60,947 nucleotides of DNA from Lachnospiraceae bacterium (GTDB taxonomy: Bacteria; Bacillota; Clostridia; Lachnospirales; Lachnospiraceae). The DNA lies in NCBI GenBank assembly GCA_017962105.1, contig JAGCVY010000104.1, positions 1-60,947 of the forward strand, written 5' to 3'. Both the position numbers and the translations under genes were made by a program. The notes beneath the pieces were generated by a model. It was not told the origin of the DNA and searched no databases. It saw only the letters and a program-made list of their open reading frames with translations. This document shows positions 25,351 through 34,637 of this stretch, piece after piece (position 1 is the stretch's first letter; the number at the start of each line of letters is the position of its first letter).

Positions 25351-27519
25351 ATGGCTAACATTTTGGAAGTGAAAAACCTGAAAGTATCCTTCCGTACGAC
25401 GGGAGGAACGCTGAAGGCCGTGCGTGACATCTCGTTCGCTCTCGAGCGAGGCAAGACGCTTGCCATCGTAGGCGAATCCGGCTCCGGAAAGTCCGTTACT
25501 TCCCGGTCGATCCTGGGAATCCTTGCCGGCAACGCCATCGTGGACGGCGGTGAGATTCTTTACGACGGCAAGGACCTTTTGAAGATCTCCGAGGAGGAGA
25601 TGTGTAAAATCCGCGGCGACCGGATCTCCATGGTGTTCCAGGATCCGCTGTCATCCCTGAACCCGATCGTGAAGATCGGACGTCAGATTACCGAGGCAAT
25701 GCTCTTGAAAAACAAGGGTAACCGCCGGCGCGCCCGCAAAGCGTTCAACAACACTCTCGCGGAGCTTCGGAAAAACATGATCGCCGCCAACCCTTCCAGG
25801 GAGACGGAGATCACGGAGATGACGAAGACCTTTGACAAGGCCGCCATCTCCGCGCTGAAGATGGAGACGGCGTACACCACCGCTTACTCCTACGCGGATG
25901 AGGTCCATGAGACTGCCGGCGATATCGTGTTCCTTCTGGAGAAAGACCAGAAGGTCAATATGAAGCTGGAGCTTAAGGAGCTTGCGAAGAAACTGCAGAA
26001 GGTGAAGAACCGGTTCCTTACCCAGGGCCTTGACGGGGAGCTCTCCGGTCTTGTGAGCGAGACCACGGAGCTTCGCAGAGAGTACGTTCAGGCAGGAAGA
26101 AACACGGTTTCCCTGAAGCAGAAGGCGATCGCGCTTCTCACGAAGATCGGGGATTTTACCGGCCGGCTGGAGGCCGAGGAGAAACCGGATTTCCTGAGCG
26201 TGGGATATCATAACTACAAGCATCCCGAGCAGAGCCTGGACGGGATGAGCGTTGAGCAGATCAACGAGAAGACGGTCAAGAGCATGAACGAGGAGTACAT
26301 GAAGCAGTTCCTCACGTATGCGGAATCCGGCTTGAAATATTCCCATGATGCGGCGCTTGCCAAGAAGAAGGAAGTCCTTTCGGAGATGGCTGCTGCCCGC
26401 AAGTTCTACGAGGGCGAATACACGAAGTCCTCCGCCAGATCCTACGGCAAGAAGCTGGCTTCCATGGTGGAGGCGTCCATCGACCCGCTGGAGGTTGTGA
26501 AGGACAGCTATGCATACACCTTCCGCAGCAGTCTGCTGCACGCCATCGACCAGTACTTCTATTTTGTGAAGCATAATCCCAAGGAGGAGGCGCGGTTCGC
26601 GAGACAGACGAAGAAACGCGAGGCGCTGATCGCCAAGGGGAAGACCGTAGACTGGAAAGTTGTTCCCAAGCGTGTGCTCGATCTTGATGAGCTGCATCAG
26701 GAGGTCAGCAAGACCGTTGTCACCATCGATGAGAGATACACCCGCTACGTGGCTGAGGATACGAACGGGAATGCCGCGGAGCGAAGCCGCGAACTGGTGG
26801 AGTGGTTCCGCGGACAGGCGTCGGAAGCCGTGTACCGGGTCAGCAAGAGCATGGCGAAGGAAAAGGCCATCAAGCTGATGAAGGAAGTAGGTATCCCGGA
26901 GCCGCGAATCCGTTTCAACCAGTATCCGTTTGAATTTTCCGGCGGCATGCGGCAGCGTATCGTTATCGCCATCGCACTCGCAGCAGACCCCGACATTCTG
27001 ATCTGTGACGAGCCTACCACCGCGTTGGACGTGACGATCCAGGCGCAGATCCTGGAGCTGATCAACAAACTGAAGGCAGAGCGTCACCTGTCCGTCATCT
27101 TCATCACTCATGACCTCGGCGTCGTCGCCAACATGGCGGACGATATTGCGGTCATGTACGCCGGCAAGATTGTGGAGTACGGCACGGCCGATGATGTGTT
27201 CTACAACCCGCGCCATCCGTACACCTGGGCGCTGTTGTCGTCCATGCCGGATCTGGATACGAAGGAGAAGCTGGACGCGATTCCCGGAACTCCTCCGAAC
27301 ATGATCTATCCGCCGGAGGGCGATGCATTTGCCGCGAGAAACAAATACGCGATGCAGATCGACTACGAGGAGGAGCCGCCGCAGTTTGCGGTTTCCGACA
27401 CGCATTGGGCAGCCACATGGCTCCTGCATCCGGATGCGCCGAAGGTGGAGATCCCGAAGGCGATCTCCGAGCGTATCGAGCGGATGAAGCGCAAGAACGA
27501 GAGTGCGGAACAGGCATGA
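25351..27519 (+). CDS. oppD: Oligopeptide ABC transporter ATPase OppD with ~370-residue insertion
   Basis: ATP-binding subunit powering peptide import. Walker A is GESGSGKS (residues 41-48), the Q-loop is VFQDPLSSLNP (Gln 97), the signature is SGGMRQR (530-536), Walker B is ILICDEPTTALD and the H-loop follows in FITHDLGVVA. The C-terminus has the usual Opp/Dpp peptide-release-type region with GTPPNMIYPPEG. Ordinary OppD has about 60 residues between Q-loop and signature; here there are about 430. The extra part (about 120-500) is helical, Lys/Glu-rich and probably coiled-coil. The usual Cys cluster near the C-terminus that binds an iron-sulfur centre in many OppD proteins is missing. All catalytic motifs remain, so it should be active. 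Confidence 0.93.
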   Translation: MANILEVKNLKVSFRTTGGTLKAVRDISFALERGKTLAIVGESGSGKSVTSRSILGILAGNAIVDGGEILYDGKDLLKISEEEMCKIRGDRISMVFQDPLSSLNPIVKIGRQITEAMLLKNKGNRRRARKAFNNTLAELRKNMIAANPSRETEITEMTKTFDKAAISALKMETAYTTAYSYADEVHETAGDIVFLLEKDQKVNMKLELKELAKKLQKVKNRFLTQGLDGELSGLVSETTELRREYVQAGRNTVSLKQKAIALLTKIGDFTGRLEAEEKPDFLSVGYHNYKHPEQSLDGMSVEQINEKTVKSMNEEYMKQFLTYAESGLKYSHDAALAKKKEVLSEMAAARKFYEGEYTKSSARSYGKKLASMVEASIDPLEVVKDSYAYTFRSSLLHAIDQYFYFVKHNPKEEARFARQTKKREALIAKGKTVDWKVVPKRVLDLDELHQEVSKTVVTIDERYTRYVAEDTNGNAAERSRELVEWFRGQASEAVYRVSKSMAKEKAIKLMKEVGIPEPRIRFNQYPFEFSGGMRQRIVIAIALAADPDILICDEPTTALDVTIQAQILELINKLKAERHLSVIFITHDLGVVANMADDIAVMYAGKIVEYGTADDVFYNPRHPYTWALLSSMPDLDTKEKLDAIPGTPPNMIYPPEGDAFAARNKYAMQIDYEEEPPQFAVSDTHWAATWLLHPDAPKVEIPKAISERIERMKRKNESAEQA

Positions 27520-27565
27520 ATGACGGTTTATACCGATTGATTACGATAGATTCCCGGAGGTAACC

Positions 27566-28768
27566 ATGGGAGACGAGAAGAAGGAAGTCCTGTTGAAGGT
27601 TGACCACCTGACACAGTGCTTTAAGATGGGCAAGGGCGAGCTCAAAGCGGTGGACGATGTCAGCTTTGAGGTTCACAAGGGAGAAGTGTTCGGACTCGTA
27701 GGCGAGTCCGGATGCGGCAAGACGACCACCGGCCGGTCCATCTTGAAAATCTACGATATCACGGGCGGAAGCATCTACTTCAAGGGGCAGCGCATCTGTG
27801 CCGGTACCCGCACCTACAGGGACGCCATCCGCGAGGCCCGCAAGGAGCTGAAGACCTGCACGGACGCGTCACGGCAGGCGGAGCTTGCGAAGATCATCGA
27901 GGACAATAAGGCGGAGATCGAGAAGGCCCGTTACGATCACAAGATGTGTGACAAGGTCTACGCGAAGAAGCTGGTGCAGGAGACGGAGGAGCGTTACGCG
28001 AAGCTGATCGCCGCTGCCAAAACGCCCGAGGAGCAGTCGAAGCTTCGCAAGGAGCTTGCGAAGGAGCGCCGTATCGCCTCCAAGACCCGCTTGATCACCC
28101 AGATTCAGATGATCTTTCAGGACCCGATCGCATCCCTCGACCCTCGTATGACCGTTCGCGAGATCATTGCGGAGGGTATGATCATCAACGGGATCCGCGA
28201 TCAGAAGTATATTGACGAAAAGGTTTATGAGATCCTGGAGAAGGTCGGCCTCGTCCGCGAGCACGCCGGCCGGTATCCCCACGAATTTTCCGGCGGACAG
28301 CGCCAGCGTATCGGTATCGCAAGAAGCGTTGTGATGCGTCCGGAGATGATCATCGCCGACGAGCCGGTTTCGGCGTTGGACGTTTCCGTGCAGGCGCAGG
28401 TGATCAACCTTTTGAACGATCTCCGCGAGGAGCTGGATCTCACCATCATGTTCATCGCCCACGACCTGTCGGTTGTGAAGTATTTCTCGGACCGCATCGG
28501 CGTTATGTACTTCGGGAAGATGGTGGAGATGACCACCTCGGACGAGCTGTTTGCCCATCCGCTGCACCCGTACACCAAGTCGCTTCTGTCGGCCATTCCG
28601 CTTCCGGATCCGCGGTCGGAGAAGAAGCGTACGCGTATCGTTTACAACGCCCTTGCGGAGCATGATTACTCGGAGGACAAGCCGTCCCTTCGGGAGATTG
28701 TTCCGGGTCACTTTGTGCACTGCAACAACGCCGAGGAGGCGAAATACCGCGAGGAGTTGGGACTCTGA
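27566..28768 (+). CDS. oppF: Oligopeptide ABC transporter ATPase OppF with coiled-coil insertion
   Basis: Second ATPase of the importer. Walker A is GESGCGKT (46-53), the Q-loop is MIFQDPIASLDP (from 182), the signature is SGGQRQR (from 242), Walker B is MIIADEPVSALD and the H-loop is FIAHDLSVVKYF. The C-terminus has the Opp-type extension (HPYTKSLLSAIP). The stretch between Walker A and the Q-loop is about 95 residues longer than in the family and is a charged helix-forming segment (roughly 80-180). This insertion is at a different place from that of OppD. GGAGG precedes the ATG. Confidence 0.93.
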   Translation: MGDEKKEVLLKVDHLTQCFKMGKGELKAVDDVSFEVHKGEVFGLVGESGCGKTTTGRSILKIYDITGGSIYFKGQRICAGTRTYRDAIREARKELKTCTDASRQAELAKIIEDNKAEIEKARYDHKMCDKVYAKKLVQETEERYAKLIAAAKTPEEQSKLRKELAKERRIASKTRLITQIQMIFQDPIASLDPRMTVREIIAEGMIINGIRDQKYIDEKVYEILEKVGLVREHAGRYPHEFSGGQRQRIGIARSVVMRPEMIIADEPVSALDVSVQAQVINLLNDLREELDLTIMFIAHDLSVVKYFSDRIGVMYFGKMVEMTTSDELFAHPLHPYTKSLLSAIPLPDPRSEKKRTRIVYNALAEHDYSEDKPSLREIVPGHFVHCNNAEEAKYREELGL

Positions 28769-28836
28769 GCGGGACATTTTCCGACAGATCGGACAGAAAA
28801 AGATACAGATAAAGGACACAGGGGGATTGCTGCCGG

Positions 28837-29247
28837 ATGGGATCGGGTCGCGCAAAATTGATTAAGTACGGCGTTACGACCGTGCTGGCCGGCGTGGTGA
28901 CGTTTTTCCTTGTGAAAGCCCGTTACCCCGGGGCCGACGCACCGGCAGCCGACCGGTACCGCGCCCTGTGCGACGCCTTTTCGATCCCGGCTGTCCTGCT
29001 GATCGCCTTCGGAGCCCTTCTCTGGGTTTCCGGGGAAGGCGCCTTCACGGGAATCAGCTGGGCCGCGAGAAACGCCATCCTTCTGCTGATCCCCGGCAAA
29101 GCCCTCGAGCGCGAGACCTATGCGGAGTACCGCGCCCGCAAGAAGGAGGGCAAGGCCTCCGGCTACGGGTTCCTCTTCATCGTGGGACTGATCTTTTTCG
29201 CGATCTCGATGGTCTTTTTGATTCTGTACAACAACGCAGGAAAGTAA
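28837..29247 (+). CDS. DUF3899 membrane protein
   Basis: The 136-residue protein has three predicted membrane segments and the DUF3899 pattern: DAFSIPAVLLIAFGALLWVSGEGAFTGISWAARN, a cytoplasmic basic stretch with YAEYRARKKEGKASGYGF and a final segment FIVGLIFFAISMVFLILYN. The family is found in Firmicutes and has no known function. It lies 68 bases after oppF and three bases before the DMT transporter gene, and may share their transcript. Confidence 0.85.
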   Translation: MGSGRAKLIKYGVTTVLAGVVTFFLVKARYPGADAPAADRYRALCDAFSIPAVLLIAFGALLWVSGEGAFTGISWAARNAILLLIPGKALERETYAEYRARKKEGKASGYGFLFIVGLIFFAISMVFLILYNNAGK

Positions 29248-29250
29248 CGA

Positions 29251-30240
29251 ATGATTTGGATATCATGTGTGCTCCTCTACGGAGTGTTGAAGGGAGCACG
29301 GGAGATTTTTAAGAAGAAAGCGATGAAACGAAGCACGGTAATCGAGGTATTGGTCCTCTACACCGTGCTTTCGCTCGTTATCGTGATTTTTACCACCGCC
29401 ACGGAGATCGCCGTCGGGACGAAGAGCGTATCCGAGTATCTCTTCGGACTCCGGCCCGGCCAGTACGGAGCCATCGCCGTCAAATCCTTCGTCATTTTCG
29501 TGGCATGGATCTGCGGCTTCCGTGCGCTGCGGAGGATGCCCGTGAGCCTGTACGGCATTCTCGACATGGCAAGGGTTGTCTTCTCGGCGGGGCTGGGGAT
29601 CCTGGTGCTCGGAGAGAGGCCGTCCCTTCTGCAGGGCGCGGGTATCGCCCTTGTCTGCATCGGCTTGCTTCTCCTGCGGTTTGTAAAGGAAGAGCCCGAG
29701 GAGGACCGGGAGAAGAAATCTTCTTCGGAAAATGATGCGGCACCCGCCGAAACAACACAGGCCGCCGTTCCGGACTCCGGGCAGGACGGGACGAAGGCGA
29801 AGCGGAAACACCGCATGGGATTTTATGTGCTGCTGGCCATGGTGTCGTGCTTTCTGAACGCCGTGAGCGGCAATATGGACAAGGTGCTGATGCGGGAGGA
29901 AAACCTCTCCAGCGGACAGCTGCAGCTTTGGTATATGTTGTTCCTGGTGGCATTTTACGTTATCTATGTGCTGGTCCGCCGCATCCGCCTAAACGTGAGG
30001 GGAATGCTGAAGAATCCGTGGATCTGGGGCCTGAGCATTCTGTTCGTCATTGCAGACCGGGCTTTGTTCATCGCCAACGGGTATGCGGACAGCCGCGTGA
30101 TCGTGATGACGGTCCTGAAGCAGGCATGCACGATCGTCACGATCCTCGGGGGATGGCTGGTATTCCGCGAGAAGAAGATCGGCCAGAAGCTGCTGTGCGC
30201 TCTGGTGGTGATCGCCGGTATCGTGCTGTCGGTGTGCTGA
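29251..30240 (+). CDS. EamA/DMT-family transporter
   Basis: The 329-residue protein has about ten hydrophobic segments in two EamA-like halves, as in drug/metabolite transporters. The first half contains the ALRRMPVSLYGILDMARVVFSAGLGILVLGERPSL stretch, where the conserved GE occurs, and the second half ends with GGWLVFREKKIGQKLL. The halves are joined by an unusually long, acidic and Ser-rich cytoplasmic linker (about residues 148-190). The substrate cannot be told. It starts three bases after DUF3899, indicating an operon. Confidence 0.87.
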   Translation: MIWISCVLLYGVLKGAREIFKKKAMKRSTVIEVLVLYTVLSLVIVIFTTATEIAVGTKSVSEYLFGLRPGQYGAIAVKSFVIFVAWICGFRALRRMPVSLYGILDMARVVFSAGLGILVLGERPSLLQGAGIALVCIGLLLLRFVKEEPEEDREKKSSSENDAAPAETTQAAVPDSGQDGTKAKRKHRMGFYVLLAMVSCFLNAVSGNMDKVLMREENLSSGQLQLWYMLFLVAFYVIYVLVRRIRLNVRGMLKNPWIWGLSILFVIADRALFIANGYADSRVIVMTVLKQACTIVTILGGWLVFREKKIGQKLLCALVVIAGIVLSVC

Positions 30241-30290
30241 TGGGGACAGCGGGGCGTTTCCGCAGGGAGGAAGACCGAAAAACGCCGGAT

Positions 30291-30319
30291 TTGACCTTGC
30301 GCCGGTTTTGTGGTATGAT
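30291..30319 (+). promoter_or_regulatory. Promoter of the PrsA-like lipoprotein gene (extended -10)
   Basis: TTGACC (30291-30296) and TATGAT (30314-30319) with a 17-base spacer; TGTGG precedes the -10. About 95 bases of leader follow. Confidence 0.8.
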
Positions 30320-30337
30320 ACATTGCGTTGCAGGAGC

Positions 30338-30401
30338 GCCTGTATGAAGTGGGGCGTAAGGGCGCATTATTTTACGTAGTATACAGGCACGGGATCGTGC
30401 C
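30338..30401 (+). promoter_or_regulatory. Leader with two overlapping alternative stems
   Basis: GCCTGTAT (30338-30345) can pair with ATACAGGC (30381-30388), and GGCACG (30386-30391) can pair with CGTGCC (30396-30401). The two stems share GGC at 30386-30388 and cannot form fully together, the layout expected of a switch; no known riboswitch is recognised. Confidence 0.4.
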
Positions 30402-30419
30402 GAAGCGAGGGTTTAACAC

Positions 30420-31532
30420 ATGAAGACATGGAAGAAAACCGTTGTCTGCATCTTCTGTATCCTGGCGATGACAGCCGGTGTGTTTACGGGCTGTACAAAG
30501 AAGAACATGACGGACGCCGAGTATGAGGAGATCGCGAAGAACACAGCGAAGGACAACGCGAAGAAAGTGGTGATGAAGATCACCAAGGGCGATAAGAGCT
30601 ACGATATCACGCTGGATATGCTGACGTATTTCCTGATGTTCCAGGAGTCGGAAGGACTGTCCTACTATCAGAGCAACAAGGATATGTTCGCGTCCCTGTA
30701 CGGTACGATGGATTTCTGGTCGATCCCCGTCAACGAGACGACCAAGATGAGGGACTCTTATAAGAACGCCGCTTACAACGCCGCGGTCAATACGCTGCTG
30801 CTGTACTTTGAGGCCAGTGAGGCAGGCATGACCCTTACCGACAACAGAAAGAGCGCCGTTGAGATGCAGACCACGCTCTTCCTGGGCAAATACTCTCCGG
30901 CAGAGAAAGCCCGCGCCGGCTGTACCGAGGAGGTCATCCGGGCCAATTACGAGCGGGTGTTCCTCGCCGAGCAGTTCCTGGATTTAGCGTCTTCGGCGGT
31001 GGAGATCGATACCGAAGCGGTGAAGGCAAGCGTGAACAAGGAGGATTACCGCTCGACGGACACCACATACATCTATCTCTCCAAGGACACGGAGAACGAG
31101 ACTTACAATCAGTACGCCGGATCCGTGGAGGATCGTGAGAAGCTTATGACAACCCTGTTTGAGGAGGCGAAGAACGGAAAGAGTCTGGAGGATATCCAAA
31201 AGGAGCATGCGGATATCCTGACCCTCGGTACCCGCGGATTCCAGAAAGGAAACGCTACCTCCATCGAGCCGGATTACATTGAGAATGCCGAGGCAATGAA
31301 GGTTGGGGAGTGCCGTCTGCTGGATTACAACTACGGTATCTACATTGTCCGCCTTGACGATAACACAAAGTATTACGGCTATGACGACGCGGTTCAGGCC
31401 GCGCTCGAGGAAGCGCAGAACAAGGGTGTTTCCGATGTCTATTCGGGCATTATCGAAAAATACAACATTGAGACGACCGATGCCTGGAACGATATCGAAA
31501 TGGGAACGATCCTGAACGCCCCGAAGAAGTGA
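30420..31532 (+). CDS. PrsA/SurA-like foldase lipoprotein
   Basis: The 370-residue protein has a signal peptide with lipobox (TAGVFTGCTKKN). The rest is helical in its first part (SurA-N-like, with ITLDMLTYFLMFQ and YNAAVNTLLLYFEA) and contains a parvulin-like stretch in its second part, including YIYLSKDTENETY, FEEAKNGKSLEDIQKEHA, GTRGFQKGN and MKVGECRLLDYNYGIYIVRLDD. The order helix-rich arm, isomerase domain, helical tail is that of extracytoplasmic PrsA-type chaperones. The isomerase part is diverged, so activity as a prolyl isomerase is uncertain. It has its own promoter and terminator. Confidence 0.78.
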   Translation: MKTWKKTVVCIFCILAMTAGVFTGCTKKNMTDAEYEEIAKNTAKDNAKKVVMKITKGDKSYDITLDMLTYFLMFQESEGLSYYQSNKDMFASLYGTMDFWSIPVNETTKMRDSYKNAAYNAAVNTLLLYFEASEAGMTLTDNRKSAVEMQTTLFLGKYSPAEKARAGCTEEVIRANYERVFLAEQFLDLASSAVEIDTEAVKASVNKEDYRSTDTTYIYLSKDTENETYNQYAGSVEDREKLMTTLFEEAKNGKSLEDIQKEHADILTLGTRGFQKGNATSIEPDYIENAEAMKVGECRLLDYNYGIYIVRLDDNTKYYGYDDAVQAALEEAQNKGVSDVYSGIIEKYNIETTDAWNDIEMGTILNAPKK

Positions 31533-31558
31533 TCTGCCGGATAAAAATGAAATGAAAA

Positions 31559-31610
31559 AACTGCCGTTGTCAACGGGATACCCCGAAAGACAGCGGCAGT
31601 TGTTTTTTTG
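31559..31610. terminator. Terminator between convergent genes
   Basis: A 13-bp stem (31559-31571 with 31589-31601) is followed by TGTTTTTTTG on the plus strand; A-runs before it make it bidirectional, serving also the minus-strand MoxR gene. Confidence 0.85.
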
Positions 31611-31654
31611 TTTTGTCAGACGTTTCCTGCCGCGGGCATATGCCCGCCGGGCGA

Positions 31655-32593
31655 TCAGTTCCAGCTCTCGGTGGGAACCGGAACCTTAGCAAGGATGTCC
31701 TTCATGATCGGCAGGGTCTGGGAAGCGCTGTGGGAAGCTCCACGGCCGATGCACAGGCGGTGTGCCAGAACCGGGCAGGCCAAATGGACGATGTCCTCCG
31801 GGGTTACGTAGCTGCGGCCCTGAATAAAGGCGTAAGCCTTGGCAACATTCTGCAGGGCAAGGGATGCACGAGGAGAAGCGCCGATGGGAACCTTCGGGTT
31901 GCTTCTGGTCGCGGCAACGATGTCGAGAATGTACTTCTGGAGGATCGGGTGAATGGTCACCTTGATGTAGGCCTGCTGCATCGCCACGATATCCTCCTGG
32001 GTGTAAACCGGCTGGAGGGTGTCGAGCGGGTTGTCGGTCTTGAAGCGGTTAAGGATGTTCATCTCCTCTTCCTGCGTCGGGTAACCCATGGGAAGACGCA
32101 TCAGGAAACGGTCCAGCTGAGCTTCGGGAAGCGGGAACGTACCGGCGGTCTCAATGGGATTTTCCGTCGCGATTACGAAGAACGGTGCAGCCAGCGAGTA
32201 GGTGACGCCGTCGATGGTGACCTGTTTCTCCTCCATACACTCGAGGAGCGCGGACTGCGTACGAGGCGTCGCACGGTTCAGCTCGTCGGCCAGCAGGATG
32301 TTGGTGAACACCGGGCCGTAGCGGAGCACGAAGTCGTCCTTCTTGCGGTTGAAGTAGTTGATACCCGTAATGTCGGAAGGCAGCAGGTCCGGCGTGAACT
32401 GGATACGGGCAAACGCGCCGGAAATCGAAGCTGCAAGAGCTTTCGCCAGCGTCGTCTTGCCGGTGCCGGGAACATCCTCGATGAGAACGTGGCCGCCCAC
32501 CAAAAGGGCTGCGAAAAGCTCGTCGATGACATCGTCCTTGCCGATGATGACTTTCTGAATGTTGTTCTTGAGCGCGGTTAACGGTTTGCTCAT
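31655..32593 (-). CDS. MoxR-family AAA+ ATPase
   Basis: The 312-residue protein has Walker A GTGKTT in VLIEDVPGTGKTTLAKALAA, the MoxR motif RIQFTPDLLPSDITG, Walker B ILLADELNRATPRTQSALLECMEE and sensor 1 FFVIATENPIE, followed by the EAQLDRFLMRLPMGYP motif and the lid domain. MoxR ATPases act as chaperones that help assemble or activate metal or membrane complexes. They usually sit beside DUF58 and VWA-domain genes; none is next to this one. It is the last gene of a minus-strand group after a LysR regulator. A good GGAGG lies before the ATG. Confidence 0.95.
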   Translation of the reverse strand: MSKPLTALKNNIQKVIIGKDDVIDELFAALLVGGHVLIEDVPGTGKTTLAKALAASISGAFARIQFTPDLLPSDITGINYFNRKKDDFVLRYGPVFTNILLADELNRATPRTQSALLECMEEKQVTIDGVTYSLAAPFFVIATENPIETAGTFPLPEAQLDRFLMRLPMGYPTQEEEMNILNRFKTDNPLDTLQPVYTQEDIVAMQQAYIKVTIHPILQKYILDIVAATRSNPKVPIGASPRASLALQNVAKAYAFIQGRSYVTPEDIVHLACPVLAHRLCIGRGASHSASQTLPIMKDILAKVPVPTESWN

Positions 32594-32676
32594 AGGGATA
32601 CCTCCTGGTCGTGTAATAAACTATATCTCGATGCCGGGGACCCGGCGAAAGTTCATGGTTTGCAGACGGCTGTAAT

Positions 32677-33576
32677 TCAGCCCTCGGTCAGCATTGTCTT
32701 GAGCGCTTCTGCGGCGGGTGCGAGGGGCCGCTTCTCGTCGTAGGCGAGCAGAAGCTGGCGGGCCGGCAGAGGCTCGGCGAGAAGCAGTTCCTGCAGTTCC
32801 GCGGAGTCTACCCGGCAGTAGTCCGGAACGCAGGCGATCCCGAGGCCGATGCGCGCAAGGTCAAGCAGGAGGTCGTTACTGTTCAGCTCGATCGAGGGCG
32901 CGAGGTCTAAGGAGTGCTGTTGGAACTGCTCGTGCAAAAACTCGCTGGTAGCGGAGCGCTTGCTCAACATCATCAGCGGAAAATGCAGAAGCTCCGCGAG
33001 GGACAGCGGGATCCGCTTCCCCGACGCTTCCCGGAACGCTGCCGGGAAGGAATCCGGATTGCCGACGAAGACGTCGTGGAAGGTCTTTACGTTGATGACC
33101 TTCTTGTCACCGCCTAACGCGGCGTTGGGCGAGTTCGTGATGATCAGGTCCACGTCGCCGGCGTCCAGCATCCGCGCACACTGCGGAGAGGTTCCGTTGA
33201 TGATATTGATGTGGACATCCGGGAGCTGTTCATGGAGCTTTTTAAAGTACGGCACAAGGACGTAACGGCAGATCGTGTCGCTGGCGCCGATGCGCAGCTG
33301 CGAGGAGAGCCTGCCGGAGTTTAACACCTGCTGCTCGCCCCGGAGGATCAGAAGGATCGCCGGCTCGATGTGCTTGAAGAGCATCTCGCCTTCCTTCGTT
33401 AGAGTGACCTTTTTGGTCTTGCGCACGAAGAGGGTCTGCCCGAGCCGCCGCTCTAAGGACCGGATGGACTGGCTCACCGCAGACTGCGAGATGAACAGCT
33501 TCGTACCGGCCTCGGAGAAGCTCCGCGAGGTGGCAACGTAGTAAAATACCTTGTACAATTCGTAACTGATATCCAT
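32677..33576 (-). CDS. LysR-family transcriptional regulator
   Basis: The 299-residue protein has the LysR N-terminal winged helix (YYVATSRSFSEAGTKLFISQSAVSQSIRSLERRLGQTLF) with helix-turn-helix near residues 18-38, and the periplasmic-binding-like effector domain thereafter. The effector is unknown. It lies 25 bases after the MraY-like gene and 83 before the MoxR gene on the same strand. The usual divergent target gene is absent, so regulation of the two neighbours or of distant genes is possible. Confidence 0.94.
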   Translation of the reverse strand: MDISYELYKVFYYVATSRSFSEAGTKLFISQSAVSQSIRSLERRLGQTLFVRKTKKVTLTKEGEMLFKHIEPAILLILRGEQQVLNSGRLSSQLRIGASDTICRYVLVPYFKKLHEQLPDVHINIINGTSPQCARMLDAGDVDLIITNSPNAALGGDKKVINVKTFHDVFVGNPDSFPAAFREASGKRIPLSLAELLHFPLMMLSKRSATSEFLHEQFQQHSLDLAPSIELNSNDLLLDLARIGLGIACVPDYCRVDSAELQELLLAEPLPARQLLLAYDEKRPLAPAAEALKTMLTEG

Positions 33577-33601
33577 AGGTTATCCTTTGCCGGGAATTCC
33601 T

Positions 33602-34597
33602 TTATTTGCAGGACCACAGGGCGGTCACCGTCACGATGAGGATCAATGCCTGAATGATCGCAAAGCGCAAAACCGTCTGCGTGTCGGACCAGCCCTTGTT
33701 CTTACGGGCGTGGTCGTGCAGCGGGGTGCGCGTATTTTTCAAAATATGGATCTTCACGGAGCGGAGCAGGGCAAGCTTGAGAAGTCCGAGACCGCCGTCG
33801 AGAAGGAAGATAAGGCAGAACGGGATGTACAAAAGCACATAGCCGCTTCGCAGCGCGATCATGGCCAGAAACAGCCCGAGGGCTCTGGAACCGGCGTCTC
33901 CCATCAGCATGGAGCTCGGCGAGGCGTTGAACCACAGGTACGGAAGAAGCACGCAGATCATACCGATGGCAAGTTCTTCCGTGGAGGCGCTGCAGAACGA
34001 CAATCCGCCGCATACGGCAAATCCGGTCAGCGCCAGGATGGAGAGCGTGGTACACAGCCCGTCCACACCGTCCGTGCAGTTCACCACATTGATGGAAGCC
34101 CAGACAAGGGCCGCCGCCAGAATGATGTACAACCACACGGGAAGCGTGATGCATTTTTCGTTAAATGCTGCGAAAAGGGAGTGAAGCCGCAGCTCGCTTC
34201 CGTAAAAGTACCATGCGGTAAAACCGGCGCCCACGGAGATGGCGAGATCGAGAAGACCTTTCTTCAGTCCGCCCCAGGGGGTGGAGCCGGCGTCATCCAG
34301 AAAACCGGTGAGCATGGAAGCGAGGATCAAAACCAGCAGAATGGCCGCTTCCCAATCGATCTGTACAAACAAAAAGGTTGCGATCACGAAGGCGAGAATG
34401 AACAGGATCCCGACGCCCCTTGCCTTACCTTTGGATTTCTCGCCGTTTACGGCGAATGCGCGTCCCTGATCCTGCGGCATCTTGTTGCGGAACACCAGCA
34501 GAAAGAGAAGGGAAAACCCGCCGCACGAAGCGTAATAGAGAAACTCCCACAGGTGACTATGGGTATGTGCCGTGGTTTCCAGCAATTGTCGAATCAT
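33602..34597 (-). CDS. MraY/WecA-family phosphoglycosyl transferase (MraY-like)
   Basis: The 331-residue protein has about ten membrane segments and the motifs of the polyprenyl-phosphate sugar-phosphate transferase family: GFLDDAG in the first acidic loop, NVVNCTDGVDGLCTTLS, the catalytic-type MGDAGSRALGLFLAM and the HxH-like PLHDHARKNKGWSDTQTV near the end. The last motif and the KGWS context favour MraY, which moves phospho-MurNAc-pentapeptide to undecaprenyl phosphate to give lipid I. The N-terminal part is shorter than in standard MraY, so it may be a paralogue with another sugar. Start at 34597 has GGAGG seven bases upstream. Confidence 0.85.
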   Translation of the reverse strand: MIRQLLETTAHTHSHLWEFLYYASCGGFSLLFLLVFRNKMPQDQGRAFAVNGEKSKGKARGVGILFILAFVIATFLFVQIDWEAAILLVLILASMLTGFLDDAGSTPWGGLKKGLLDLAISVGAGFTAWYFYGSELRLHSLFAAFNEKCITLPVWLYIILAAALVWASINVVNCTDGVDGLCTTLSILALTGFAVCGGLSFCSASTEELAIGMICVLLPYLWFNASPSSMLMGDAGSRALGLFLAMIALRSGYVLLYIPFCLIFLLDGGLGLLKLALLRSVKIHILKNTRTPLHDHARKNKGWSDTQTVLRFAIIQALILIVTVTALWSCK

Positions 34598-34637
34598 GAA
34601 ACCGCCTCCGGGATTCATCGAATTTATGAGTATTACA

